Source of the DNA: an uncultured bacterium | GTDB taxonomy: Bacteria; Planctomycetota; UBA1135; GCA-002686595 | Reading direction: 5' to 3' | Length of the DNA stretch: 62,071 bases | Assembly: GCA_905480285.1 (NCBI GenBank) | Contig: CAJQPT010000118.1 | Coordinates: 1-62,071 of the forward strand | Shown: piece after piece, positions 8,350-16,622 of the stretch | How positions within the stretch are numbered: the first letter of the stretch is position 1 | How the letters are laid out: every line of letters begins with the position of its first letter | Notes under the pieces: generated by a model | Database searches by the model: none | What the model was told of the DNA's origin: nothing | The model's input: the letters and a program-made list of their open reading frames with translations, nothing else | Made by a program: the position numbers and the translations under genes

Positions 8350-8948
8350 GGGGGGTCTCCTGAGAGCAGGGGGCCATTGACGGGTGAGGGGCCGGCATCC
8401 CCGGCCCCAAGCGCGGGGGACGACGGGTCACGGGCATGTATGGGGCGCGGGCAGGTAGGGGGTGCGGCCAGGGACGGGGCGCGAGCCTGGACCCGCCCGG
8501 AGTCTACCCCCCGCCCGTGAGATCTCGGAGGCCCGGGGAGCGCCCGAATCGGGCGGCGCCGCGCTCAGCCGTAGGTTCGTGAGGCGGGTCGGCTCGGACG
8601 CCGCTGGAGGCCCGCTAGACGCAGTATCGCTCAAGGAATCGGGCGAGAATCTCGATGCCGAGGGAGGGCTGGGAGCCAACAAGGGCTTACCCTCCCCACC
8701 AACAATGGCGTAGCTCCGGCGCGAGCGGCCCTCGACGGGACGAGAACGAAACCGTCGACGATGCAACCCCACCGCACTTCTGCGGCTGACAAGGATGGCC
8801 CTGCGAACCCAAAGCGGCCCTCCCTCAATACGCGCCGGGACGACACCCGTCCTGAAGACAGAGCGACGCCGGGCAGCCCGGGGCGAAACATGCCCGCGGG
8901 ATTCAACTGCCCACCCGCCGACGCGGGACTCCAATCGACAACCAACGA
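8350..8948. other. 599-bp gap between divergent xthA and helicase genes
   Basis: I see no credible gene here. Open frames on both strands have no recognisable domains and look like GC-driven shadows. The region must hold the promoters of xthA (leftward) and the DEAD-box gene (rightward), but no clear -35/-10 pair stands out. A hairpin with arms GGGAGGG (8662-8668) and CCCTCCC (8690-8696), containing an inner AGCC/GGCT stem, sits about 250 bp before the helicase start. It may be part of a long 5' leader, as is usual for cold-induced helicase mRNAs. Confidence 0.6.
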
Positions 8949-11177
8949 ATGACTGATCAACGACGCGCGGGCGGACAGAGCCGCTCGCGACGCTCCGGCC
9001 GCAGGGGATCGACCCCCCGCCGTAGCTCGGGCCGTGATGCGGCCCCCAAGACGAACAAGAACATCACCCCCCTCACCCCGACCCTCGAGCCGCCCGACAT
9101 CGAGTCGTTCGAGGAGTTCAGCCTCGCGGAGAACATCCAGAGCGCGATCAAGGGGATGGGCATCACCAAGCCCACGCCGATCCAGGCCCTGGCCATCGAG
9201 CCCGTCATGCAGGGCAAGGACGTCATCGCCAAGGCCGAGACCGGCACAGGCAAGACCCTGGCCTTCGGCGCCCCGATGATGTCCAAGATCGACCCGAGCC
9301 GCTCGACGGTCCTCGGGCTCGTGCTCTCCCCCACCCGGGAGCTCGCCGAGCAGGTGCACGACGTGCTCAAGGAGCTCGGCGCCGCGAGCGGTATCAAGAC
9401 CACGCTGATCGTCGGCGGCGAGCAGATGGGCCCCCAGGTCCGCGCGCTCCAGGCCGGCGCTCAGGTGGTGGTCGGGACGCCGGGTCGCGTGCTCGACCTC
9501 TTGAACCAACGCTTCCTGCAGTTCCCCTGGACCGAGTTCGCCATCCTCGACGAGGCGGACAAGATGCTCGAGATCGGCTTCATCGACGACGTGAAGAAGA
9601 TCCTCGACGCCTGCAACGAGTACCGGCAAACGCTGCTGTTCTCTGCGACGTTCCCGACGCCGCTGCTGGAGCTGGCGCGTGGATACACCACCGACCCCGT
9701 GGAGATTGCGACCGCGAGTGGCGTGTCCACCGTGGACAACATCAACCAGTACTTCCTGCGCTGCGGCGAAGAGGATCGCGCCCGCGAACTCGGGCACCTC
9801 ATCGAGGACTCTGCGGAGGACGACGTCTTCCTGGTGTTCTGCGAGCGCAGGACCGACGTGGACCAGCTCATGCGCAAGCTCGAACGCCGCAGGTTCTCCG
9901 TCAAGGCGCTCCACGGCGGCTACGACCAGGCGGCCCGCTTCCGGGTGATGGGTGCGTTCCGGACCGGCGAGGTCAAGTGCCTCGTGGCCACGGACGTGGC
10001 CTCCCGCGGGCTCGACGTGAAGCACGTCACCCACGTGGTCAACCTCGGCGTCCCCCGCGACGTCTCGGATTACACCCACCGGATCGGCCGCACGGGCCGG
10101 GCAGGCGCGCACGGCGTGGCGGTGACCTTTGTCTCGCGACGCAACGAGCGAGACTGGGACAACCTCCAGCGCCAGTCCGGCTTCGACCTGACCGAGCTGA
10201 AGCGCCCCCGGGAGCTCTACTCCATCGAGCAGCGGCGCCTCCGCGACGCGGCCAAGGGAGAGGAGGCCTCAACCGAGGTCGAGGAGCCCGAATCGACGGA
10301 CGCCCCCGCGGAGACCCAGGAGCGGCCGCGCCGCCGACGGGGCCGCGACAGCGGACGGGGCGAGCGGCGCCCGAAGGAGTCGGAGGAGGCCCATGAGGCG
10401 CCCGCGGATCGTGACCGATCCGAGCGGGATCGGTCTGAAGGCAGTCGGTCTGACGGCCGGCGATCTGACGGCCGGCGAACTGAGCGCAATCCAGCTGACA
10501 GCGGGCGATCCGACCAGGACCGGCCCCGACAGAGCCGACCCGAGGGTGCCCGCGCAGAGGGTGACCGCGCAGAGGATGACAAGCCCCGGCGGCCCCGTCG
10601 TCGCCGCCGAGAGCGGTCCGAGGAGTCGACCCATGAGTCGACCCATGAGTCGACCCAGAATGCTCGCGAGGAGCGCAGCCAAGAGAGGGGCCGCGAGATC
10701 GAGCAGGACGCCCCCAGGGCCTCGAGCGCGAGTTCCGACGGTGACGACCGACCCCGGCGTGGCCGGCGCCGCCGGGATCGCGACGACCGCTCACCCCGCG
10801 AGGAGCGATCCGAGGAGCGGGACTCCGCCCCCACGAAGCCCAGGCGCGCCTCCGCGCGGAGGCCCGATTCCGATGGGGACGCGCGCCCCAAGGCCGCTCC
10901 CAGCGAGCCCGCGCCCGCCAAGCCCGCACCCAGCGGGTCCGGGTTCGGACTCGGCCTGGCCGAGGAGGCCAGGACCAAGGACGACGGCGACGGGGAACGC
11001 CAGCCTCGCCGGCGCCGCAGCAGCGGCCGCAAGGGAGGCTCAGATTCCCCCGAGAAAGAGGCCGAAGGTCGTCCCAAGAGCGGCGCCAGGGGAGACGATC
11101 GTCGACCCAAGACACAACCCAAGCCTGACCCCGAGCCGAAGAGCACCCCGAGCGGGGGCTTTGGCGCAGGCATCTGA
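8949..11177 (+). CDS. DEAD-box ATP-dependent RNA helicase with charged C-terminal tail
   Basis: A 742-residue helicase that remodels RNA structure, in the ribosome/degradosome-associated RhlE/CsdA type family. After a basic N-terminus, the core (about residues 55-420) shows the Q-motif region ITKPTPIQALAIEP, motif I AKAETGTGKT, Ia SPTRELAEQ, Ib VGTPGRV, II DEAD, III SAT, V TDVASRGLD and VI HRIGRTGRAG. The C-terminal 300 residues are disordered, full of R/S/D/E and short repeats such as SDGRRSDGRR and ESTHESTHEST, and end in GGFGAGI. Such tails usually bind RNA or drive condensates. The start ATG at 8949 precedes this without an earlier in-frame ATG nearby. Confidence 0.95.
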   Translation: MTDQRRAGGQSRSRRSGRRGSTPRRSSGRDAAPKTNKNITPLTPTLEPPDIESFEEFSLAENIQSAIKGMGITKPTPIQALAIEPVMQGKDVIAKAETGTGKTLAFGAPMMSKIDPSRSTVLGLVLSPTRELAEQVHDVLKELGAASGIKTTLIVGGEQMGPQVRALQAGAQVVVGTPGRVLDLLNQRFLQFPWTEFAILDEADKMLEIGFIDDVKKILDACNEYRQTLLFSATFPTPLLELARGYTTDPVEIATASGVSTVDNINQYFLRCGEEDRARELGHLIEDSAEDDVFLVFCERRTDVDQLMRKLERRRFSVKALHGGYDQAARFRVMGAFRTGEVKCLVATDVASRGLDVKHVTHVVNLGVPRDVSDYTHRIGRTGRAGAHGVAVTFVSRRNERDWDNLQRQSGFDLTELKRPRELYSIEQRRLRDAAKGEEASTEVEEPESTDAPAETQERPRRRRGRDSGRGERRPKESEEAHEAPADRDRSERDRSEGSRSDGRRSDGRRTERNPADSGRSDQDRPRQSRPEGARAEGDRAEDDKPRRPRRRRRERSEESTHESTHESTQNAREERSQERGREIEQDAPRASSASSDGDDRPRRGRRRRDRDDRSPREERSEERDSAPTKPRRASARRPDSDGDARPKAAPSEPAPAKPAPSGSGFGLGLAEEARTKDDGDGERQPRRRRSSGRKGGSDSPEKEAEGRPKSGARGDDRRPKTQPKPDPEPKSTPSGGFGAGI
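10623..10658 (+). repeat. 12-bp in-frame tandem repeat in helicase tail
   Basis: GAGTCGACCCAT occurs at 10623, 10635 and 10647 (last copy ends CAG), encoding ESTH-ESTH-ESTQ. A second in-frame duplication (15-bp TCTGACGGCCGGCGA-type unit, near 10448-10480) encodes SDGRRSDGRR just upstream. The disordered tail appears to grow by short tandem duplication. Confidence 0.8.
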
Positions 11178-11233
11178 CCCCGACGAAGAAACGAGAGCGC
11201 GGGCAGCCCTGACCGGGCTGCCCCATCCAGGAC

Positions 11234-11641
11234 ATGGGCGGCATCAACCCCTACCAGGAGCAGGTCGAAACCTCGCTCCCCGAAAAGAGCTACTCCGTCA
11301 CCTTCATGCCCATGGGCAAGAAGGTCTCGGTGGACCCCGCGAAGCTCCCCCTCTCCAGGGAGGGGCGTCCGGGCTCAATCCTCGACATCGCGGATGGCCA
11401 CGGCATCGAGATCGACCACGCATGCGGCGGAGTCTGCGCGTGCTCGACCTGCCACGTCATCATCCGTGCCGGGGTGGATTCGATCCCCGAGGCCTCGGAG
11501 TCTGAGGAGGACATGCTCGATGAGGCTCCGGGCGTCGAGCTCAGCTCGAGGCTGGCGTGCCAGGCGGTCCCCAACGGAGAGACCGACGTGGTCGTGGAGA
11601 TCCCTGGCTGGAACCGCAACCACGCCCGAGAGAGCCACTGA
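11234..11641 (+). CDS. 2Fe-2S ferredoxin (ISC/adrenodoxin type)
   Basis: A 135-residue plant/vertebrate-type ferredoxin that shuttles single electrons. The cluster ligands are C64, C70 and C73 in HACGGVCACSTCHV (CX5CX2C) plus C109 in LACQAV. The acidic segment PEASESEEDMLDEA between them is typical of Isc-type ferredoxins, which interact with reductases through acidic residues. The stop codon overlaps the start of ispH by one base (TGATG), so the two are translationally coupled. IspH needs an external electron donor, and this ferredoxin is the natural candidate. The N-terminal 20 residues are longer than usual, with an alternative start at the ATG of MPMGKK. Confidence 0.92.
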   Translation: MGGINPYQEQVETSLPEKSYSVTFMPMGKKVSVDPAKLPLSREGRPGSILDIADGHGIEIDHACGGVCACSTCHVIIRAGVDSIPEASESEEDMLDEAPGVELSSRLACQAVPNGETDVVVEIPGWNRNHARESH

Positions 11642-12588
11642 TGGGCCAGGACATCCCCGCCACCGGAGGCGAGGAGGTGGTCCTCGCCAACCCCCGCGGC
11701 TTCTGCGCGGGCGTCGACCGCGCGATCCAGATCGTGGAGCGGGCCCTGGAGGTCCACGGCGCGCCCGTGTTCGTCCTGCACGAGATCGTGCACAACAAGC
11801 ATGTGCTCGAGCGGCTGAGGTCGCTCGGAGCGCGCTTCGTCGCCTCCCTTGATGAGGTCCCGGAAGGGTCCGTCACGGTGTTCAGCGCCCACGGAGTCTC
11901 GGACGCCGTGGTCGGCGCCGCGGAGGGCCGCAAGCTGGAGGTGATCGACGCGACGTGCCCCCTGGTCACCAAGGTTCACCGACAGGCGATCCGCTACGAA
12001 GATCAGGGGCGCGAGGTGATCCTGGTCGGGCACCCAGGCCACCCGGAGGTGGAGGGAACCCGCGGCCGGATCAAGGGCAAGGTGCACGTCCTCTCGACGC
12101 CAGAGGAGGTCGCAGCGCTGGAGATCGAGGACCCCGACCACCTCGCCTACGTCACCCAAACGACGCTCTCCGTGGATGACACGCGGGACGTGATCGACGC
12201 GCTCCTCAGCCGCTTCCCGTCGATCCAGGGACCCGCCCTGAAGGACATCTGCTACGCCACCCAGAACCGCCAGACCGCGGTGAAGGACATGATCGGAGAC
12301 GTGGACGTCCTGATCGTCGTTGGCTCGGAGAACTCCTCCAACTCCAACCGACTGCGCGAGCTCGGCGAGCGCGGGGGCCTCCCGGCCTACCTGGTCGACC
12401 ACCCCGAGCAGGTCCAGGAGGAGTGGGTTGAGGGCGCCACGACCGTGGGCGTCACCGCAGGTGCGTCGGCCCCCGAAGAGCTCGTGCAGCTGATCCTCGA
12501 CCGCCTCGGCGAGCTCGGGGTCAAGGGCACCCGGGAACTCGACGGCGAGCGGGAGACGGTGGTCTTCCAGATGCCTGAGGGGCTCTAG
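11641..12588 (+). CDS. ispH: 4-hydroxy-3-methylbut-2-enyl diphosphate reductase
   Basis: A 315-residue last enzyme of the MEP isoprenoid pathway, reducing HMBPP to IPP and DMAPP with a 4Fe-4S cluster. The three cluster cysteines are C22 (RGFCAGVDRAI), C106 (DATCPLVTKVH) and C204 (ICYATQNRQ). Other landmarks are EIVHNKHV, FSAHGVS, GHPGHPEVEGTRG and GSENSSNSNRLRE. The frame is open further upstream to 11557, but ATG 11641 overlaps the ferredoxin stop and begins just before the conserved NPRGFCAGV. It ends before a strong hairpin at 12662-12697. Confidence 0.97.
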   Translation: MGQDIPATGGEEVVLANPRGFCAGVDRAIQIVERALEVHGAPVFVLHEIVHNKHVLERLRSLGARFVASLDEVPEGSVTVFSAHGVSDAVVGAAEGRKLEVIDATCPLVTKVHRQAIRYEDQGREVILVGHPGHPEVEGTRGRIKGKVHVLSTPEEVAALEIEDPDHLAYVTQTTLSVDDTRDVIDALLSRFPSIQGPALKDICYATQNRQTAVKDMIGDVDVLIVVGSENSSNSNRLRELGERGGLPAYLVDHPEQVQEEWVEGATTVGVTAGASAPEELVQLILDRLGELGVKGTRELDGERETVVFQMPEGL

Positions 12589-12661
12589 AGGGCGTCTCGG
12601 GCAACCGCGCCGCGGCTGCGGCGGTCCTCTTAAGGGCTGATCGGAGGAGAGCGGAATGAAC

Positions 12662-12697
12662 CGGAGGCCGGTCGCGCACGAGCGCGACCGGCCTCCG
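12662..12697. terminator. Perfect 16-bp stem hairpin between convergent genes
   Basis: CGGAGGCCGGTCGCGC (12662-12677), loop ACGA, then its exact complement (12682-12697). It lies between the convergent ispH and DUF481 genes and can act for both strands. No T-run follows on either side, so it may be a terminator-like stem or an mRNA 3'-end stabiliser rather than a classical intrinsic terminator. Confidence 0.65.
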
Positions 12698-12723
12698 ATC
12701 CTTCGAGGGGAGTCCCAGCTCGA

Positions 12724-13509
12724 TCAGAACTTCCAACCCACGGTCAGCAGGTAGATGTTGTCCGAGCGCTTGTTACCCGGCTGCGGAGTGTTGTCGTAGG
12801 TCAGGACCCACTGGAGCTTGGCGACCATCGACTCGGACAGCACCGCCGCGAAGTCCGTCGTCGCGACACCGTAGATGTCGTCCTTGTCGTCGAGGCTCGG
12901 GAAGACCTCTCCGGCCGTCCCGAAGGTGAGGGTCTCGCTGATCGCCGCCGACACATCCCAGGCGCCGCGAATCACCAGGAAGTCCTCTTCGACGCCGTCT
13001 TCGTACCGCTCGTCAAACCAGCCGGCGCCGAGCTCCGTGCTGATCCGCCACTGGTCGTCGTCGCGCCACTGTTCACCGAGGCCGGCGCCGATCGTCCAAC
13101 GAAGGTCGACCCCCGCCTGCTCGTTCGTCTCGGCGAGGCCGTTGACGTAGACGTAGGTCTTCTCGGCGATGAACTTGTCGTACTTCAGCGTACCGAGGGC
13201 GCGGCGCTGGGTGCGCGCGTCGTCCTGGGTGGCGTAGTACCAGAGCCCCTCTGCCGTGTACCGATGGGTGCCCATCTCACGGACTGCCTTGCCGGTGATG
13301 GCGTAGGAGGAGTTGTTGGCGTTGCCCTCACTCTTGGTCAGACCAACGTCGAGCCCACCGCGCCAGACGCCGAGGTCCTCGGGAGCGACCTCATCTTGCA
13401 GCGAGGCCGCCGAGGCCAGGATGAAGGCGTTGGGCGCCGGAGCGGCGGGGGGAGTGAGGGCGGTCGCGGCGCCGAGCGCCGAGCCGAGCACAAGGGGGAG
13501 GACGAGCAT
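12724..13509 (-). CDS. DUF481 outer-membrane beta-barrel protein (YdiY type)
   Basis: A 261-residue secreted protein. An N-terminal signal peptide (LVLPLVLGSALGAATALTPP, cleavage after an Ala-rich stretch) precedes a DUF481 domain: WRGGLDVGLTKSEGNANNSS, then alternating amphipathic strands such as KTYVYVNGLAETNEQ and a final YLLTVGWKF ending in phenylalanine, the usual barrel C-terminus. DUF481 proteins (E. coli YdiY) are salt- or acid-induced outer-membrane proteins of unknown molecular role. A second, diverged DUF481 gene is at 54652. It is 60 bp downstream of the cobalamin-binding-type gene and probably co-transcribed with it. Confidence 0.85.
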   Translation of the reverse strand: MLVLPLVLGSALGAATALTPPAAPAPNAFILASAASLQDEVAPEDLGVWRGGLDVGLTKSEGNANNSSYAITGKAVREMGTHRYTAEGLWYYATQDDARTQRRALGTLKYDKFIAEKTYVYVNGLAETNEQAGVDLRWTIGAGLGEQWRDDDQWRISTELGAGWFDERYEDGVEEDFLVIRGAWDVSAAISETLTFGTAGEVFPSLDDKDDIYGVATTDFAAVLSESMVAKLQWVLTYDNTPQPGNKRSDNIYLLTVGWKF

Positions 13510-13569
13510 TGCGGTCTTGCCCGCGGCTGTGCGCGGGTCCGGTGAGTCAATGAAGGGGGAAGTGGGGGA

Positions 13570-14313
13570 TCAACGGGCGAGCCAGCGCCGCGCGGCGCGG
13601 AGGCCCTGGGCGGTCCTCGACCCATGCCAGGTGAGGAGTTGCCCGTCGCAGAGTAAGAAGCGCAGCGGATTGCCGCGAGTCGCGGCTGCAAGTTCATCAA
13701 CGTGCTTTCGCGCGAAGGGGAAGGGCTCGCTCGGCAGCAAGATCAGGTTCGGATCCAACCTTGCAACTTCCCCCATGGTGACCTCTGGATAGCGGCCTGC
13801 GGCCGCATCGAGCACGTTCACACCGCCCGCCTCCTCCAGCAAATTGGACAGAAAAGTGTCCGACGATGCCGCAATCCAAGGCCGCCGCCAGACGAGGACC
13901 GCAAAGCGCCGAGGCTCGGCCTCGCACGCCGAAGCTCGCGCCTCGTCGAGGGCGCGCTCGACCTCCGCGGCCACCCTCTCGGCGCGCCCCTCGCACGCGG
14001 CCGCCTCCCCCACATCTCGGATCAACGCCGGCACCTCCGCGACTCGACGCGGCATCGAGGCGTGGACGGTCACCCCGGCAGCCTCCAGGGCCATGACGTC
14101 CTCGAGCCGATTCTCCTCTCGGTTCGCAAAGACGAGGGTCGGCTCGAGCTCGAGGATCCGCTCGACGCTCGGGTCTTTCGTCCCGCCGATCCGCACCACG
14201 CCCGGCATGGAGCGCGGCTCCACGCAGAACTTCGTCGCCCCGATCACGGAGGCCCCGGCCCCGATCTCGAAGAGCGTCTCGGTCAGACTCGGACAGAGCG
14301 AGACCAGACGCAT
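13570..14313 (-). CDS. BtuF-like helical-backbone metal/cobalamin-binding protein
   Basis: A 247-residue protein of the BtuF/TroA-like class III solute-binding fold. The start MRLVSLCPSLTETLFEIGAG matches the family opening R-I-V-SL-P-S-TE, followed by VIGATKFC, IGGTKDPSVERILELEPTLV and the second lobe WIAASSDTFLSNLLEEAGGV. No signal peptide or lipobox is visible with the ATG at 14313, which is odd for a binding protein and suggests a cytoplasmic version, seen in cobalamin-associated genes. The frame is open to 14424, but that extension overlaps the upstream MBL gene, whose stop is only 4 bp before this start. The two form an operon. Confidence 0.82.
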   Translation of the reverse strand: MRLVSLCPSLTETLFEIGAGASVIGATKFCVEPRSMPGVVRIGGTKDPSVERILELEPTLVFANREENRLEDVMALEAAGVTVHASMPRRVAEVPALIRDVGEAAACEGRAERVAAEVERALDEARASACEAEPRRFAVLVWRRPWIAASSDTFLSNLLEEAGGVNVLDAAAGRYPEVTMGEVARLDPNLILLPSEPFPFARKHVDELAAATRGNPLRFLLCDGQLLTWHGSRTAQGLRAARRWLAR

Positions 14314-14317
14314 CCCC

Positions 14318-15238
14318 TCAGTCGCGGGCGCCAAGCTCAGGGACGTCCACCGCCACGTAGCGCTTACCGTCCCTCTCGAGACGAGTGAACGCCCGGTCCG
14401 GGTCGTGATAAGACAGCCCCACAATCCCCTCGTCAGCCGCCCTGGCGAGCCACTCGGTGCGCATCGAGAACGAGCGAGACACGTCCATGTCGTACGCCAT
14501 GATGTAGGGCGGCTGGATGTGATGGGTGGTGGGAATCAGGTCCCCCCAGAACGCCGCGGAGGGTCCGTCTCCGTGAGCGTTGAACCGGACCACGACCATG
14601 CCCTCGGAGTGCCCGCAGACCTCGACCAGCTCGAGATCGTCGAAGAGGCGGTGACTCCCCTCATGCATCTCCACCAGCCCTCGCTCCACGAGGGGGTCGA
14701 TGTCGTCCGCGCGGTAGCTGGCCCGCCGGGGGTGCATGGGGACCCGCGCCGCGCCGACCTCGGCCGTGGGAAAGTGGTGCCTGGCGCGCGGGAACAGCGG
14801 CTCCAGCGACCCACCCTGCAGCTCGACGAGGGCTCCGATGTGGTCGAAGTGGCAGTGGGAGACCACCACGTGATCGATGTCCTCGGGCCCCACGTCCACC
14901 GCGGCAAGCGTGGCCCTGAGCGTGGTCGCCTCCGGCCGATCGAGCCCGTAGATCTTGCGGAACTTGTCGTCCCACCGGTCCCCCATGCCGCCCTCGACGA
15001 TCACCTTGACCCCGTCCTTCTCGGCGAGGAACGGGCGCGCCGCAAGCCGGATGGTGTTGTCCTCGGCCGGCGGTGTGAGCCGTGCCCAGAGGTTCTTGGG
15101 CACCACCCCCCACATGGCCCCACCGTCGAGACGGAAGTTGGCGTCAAAGAGCGCGGTGATCTTCCACTCCCCCACATCGAGGGAGACTGGAGACCACGCG
15201 CTCGCCTGCGGACCTTGACTCGGGGCAGGGTTCGACAT
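14318..15238 (-). CDS. MBL-fold metallo-hydrolase
   Basis: A 306-residue metallo-beta-lactamase-fold hydrolase. The zinc motif HxHxDH appears as SHCHFDHIGALV, with later ligands in VEVCGHSEGMVVVRF and FWGDLIPTTHHIQPPY. N-terminal WKITALFDANFRLDGGAMWG and VIVEGGMGDRW are typical of the lactonase/AHL-hydrolase-like branch. The substrate is unknown. Its position between the acyl-CoA dehydrogenase genes and the BtuF-like gene suggests a thioester or lactone linked to acyl metabolism, but that is inference. The start ATG at 15238 lies just inside a 19-bp duplicated stretch. Confidence 0.88.
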   Translation of the reverse strand: MSNPAPSQGPQASAWSPVSLDVGEWKITALFDANFRLDGGAMWGVVPKNLWARLTPPAEDNTIRLAARPFLAEKDGVKVIVEGGMGDRWDDKFRKIYGLDRPEATTLRATLAAVDVGPEDIDHVVVSHCHFDHIGALVELQGGSLEPLFPRARHHFPTAEVGAARVPMHPRRASYRADDIDPLVERGLVEMHEGSHRLFDDLELVEVCGHSEGMVVVRFNAHGDGPSAAFWGDLIPTTHHIQPPYIMAYDMDVSRSFSMRTEWLARAADEGIVGLSYHDPDRAFTRLERDGKRYVAVDVPELGARD

Positions 15239-15240
15239 TA

Positions 15241-15278
15241 TTGAGCCTGAAGCGCGGGGTTGAGCCTGAAGCGCAGGG
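15241..15278 (+). repeat. 19-bp tandem duplication
   Basis: TTGAGCCTGAAGCGCGGGG (15241-15259) is followed by the same unit with one change (15260-15278), in the 48-bp gap between the acyl-CoA dehydrogenase stop and the MBL start. Confidence 0.8.
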
Positions 15279-15286
15279 TGGCTCGC

Positions 15287-16513
15287 TCAGAGGGAGCGAG
15301 CAGCCTTGAGCACCGCACGTCCGATGATCAGGCGCTGGATCTCACTGGTGCCCTCGCCGATCGTGCAGAGCTTCGCGTCGCGCCACATGCGCTCCACCGG
15401 GTACTCCCGGCTGTAGCCGTAGCCGCCGTAGATCTGGATCGCTTCGTAGGTGCACTTCATGGCGATCTCGGACGCATACAGCTTCCCGATGGACGCCTCT
15501 GTCCCGTAGCTCTGACCCGAGTCCTTGAGTCGGGCGGAGTGATACACGAGGTGGCGCGCGGCCTCGATCTGCACCCGCATGTCGGCGAGCTTGAACTGGA
15601 CGGCCTGCTGGTCCGCGAGCGAGCCCCCGAAGGCCTCGCGCTCCATGGCGTACTTCGTGGCGCACTCGAAGGCTCCCTCGGCGAGGCCAAGGGAGAGCGC
15701 GCCGATGGAGATACGGCCCCCCTCCAGGGTCTTCATGAAGGTCGAGAAGCCCTCGCCAGCGGGCCCGAGCAGGTGCGAGCGGGGGATCCGTGCATCCTGG
15801 AAGACCAGGCTGGCCCAATCCGAGCCGCGCATCCCGAGCTTCGTCTCACCCGGCTCGAGGGTGAAGCCCTCGATGTCTCGCGGGACCACGAACGCGGAGA
15901 TCCCCTTGGACCCGAGCGAGCGGTCGGTCACGGCCGTGACGATGAACACCCCGGCGTGGTTCGCGTTGGTGATGAAGCACTTCCGCCCGTTGAGGACGTA
16001 CTCGTCCCCCACCAGCTCCGCGGTCGTCGCGGTCCCTCCCGAGTCGGAGCCCGCCCCAGGCTCGGTGAGCCCGTAGGCGCCCATGTACTCCCCGGAGATG
16101 AGCTTCGGCACGTACAGCTCACGGAGCTCGGCGCCGCCCCACTTCCAGATCGGATAGGTGCCAAGGCTCACGTGCGCGGCGTATCCGAGCGCGGTCGAGC
16201 CGCAGACCTTGGCGAGCTCCTCCACGGCGAGGATGTAGGCGAGCGTGCCCCCATCCGAGCCGCCGACGTCCTCGGGGAAGGGAATCCCCGGGAGTCCGAG
16301 CTCTACGATCTGGTCCCACTTCTCCCGCGGGAAGCTGTGCTTCTCGTCGATGTCGTGGGCGATGGGTGCGATCTCCGATCTCGCGAAGTCCTCCACCATC
16401 TCGCGGACCATCTCCTGCTCCTCCGTGAAGTCGAAGGAGTGACGGATGGCGGGGAGTTCGTACTCGGCGTGTCCCAGGTCGTGGGACTCCTTGGAGGCGG
16501 CGACGTCAGTCAT
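15287..16513 (-). CDS. Acyl-CoA dehydrogenase
   Basis: A 408-residue FAD-dependent acyl-CoA dehydrogenase, catalysing alpha,beta-desaturation of acyl-CoA in beta-oxidation or amino-acid degradation. Family landmarks are FTEEQEMVREMVEDFARSEI at the N-terminus, GAYGLTEPGAGSDSGG (FAD/substrate loop), the strand FITNANHAGVFIV, IQIYGGYGYSREYPVERMWR, and IGEGTSEIQRLIIGR with the catalytic-type glutamate. It sits in a same-strand series with the dehydrogenase at 16623, hydroxyacyl-CoA dehydrogenase and thiolase. The ATG at 16513 gives the normal length (about 380-410). Chain-length specificity cannot be assigned. Confidence 0.95.
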   Translation of the reverse strand: MTDVAASKESHDLGHAEYELPAIRHSFDFTEEQEMVREMVEDFARSEIAPIAHDIDEKHSFPREKWDQIVELGLPGIPFPEDVGGSDGGTLAYILAVEELAKVCGSTALGYAAHVSLGTYPIWKWGGAELRELYVPKLISGEYMGAYGLTEPGAGSDSGGTATTAELVGDEYVLNGRKCFITNANHAGVFIVTAVTDRSLGSKGISAFVVPRDIEGFTLEPGETKLGMRGSDWASLVFQDARIPRSHLLGPAGEGFSTFMKTLEGGRISIGALSLGLAEGAFECATKYAMEREAFGGSLADQQAVQFKLADMRVQIEAARHLVYHSARLKDSGQSYGTEASIGKLYASEIAMKCTYEAIQIYGGYGYSREYPVERMWRDAKLCTIGEGTSEIQRLIIGRAVLKAARSL

Positions 16514-16622
16514 GGCTTGGTCCGGTGTGCGTCCGGGCTCGTGGCGAGCGAGGTCCGGGGCGAATTCGGGGGCGCGGCGCGCCCTTGAGCGTGTGATGGG
16601 AGTGAGGGTGGGATCGGCGCGC

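Noticed and set aside
8428-8934. A 168-codon minus-strand frame in the 599-bp gap.
   Set aside because: Arg/Ser/Pro-rich product with no recognisable fold, no ribosome site, and similar frames appear in every non-coding stretch of this GC content.
10393-11505. A 370-codon frame overlapping the helicase tail and ferredoxin.
   Set aside because: It is the +1 shadow of the low-complexity helicase tail and then of the ferredoxin gene, without its own features.
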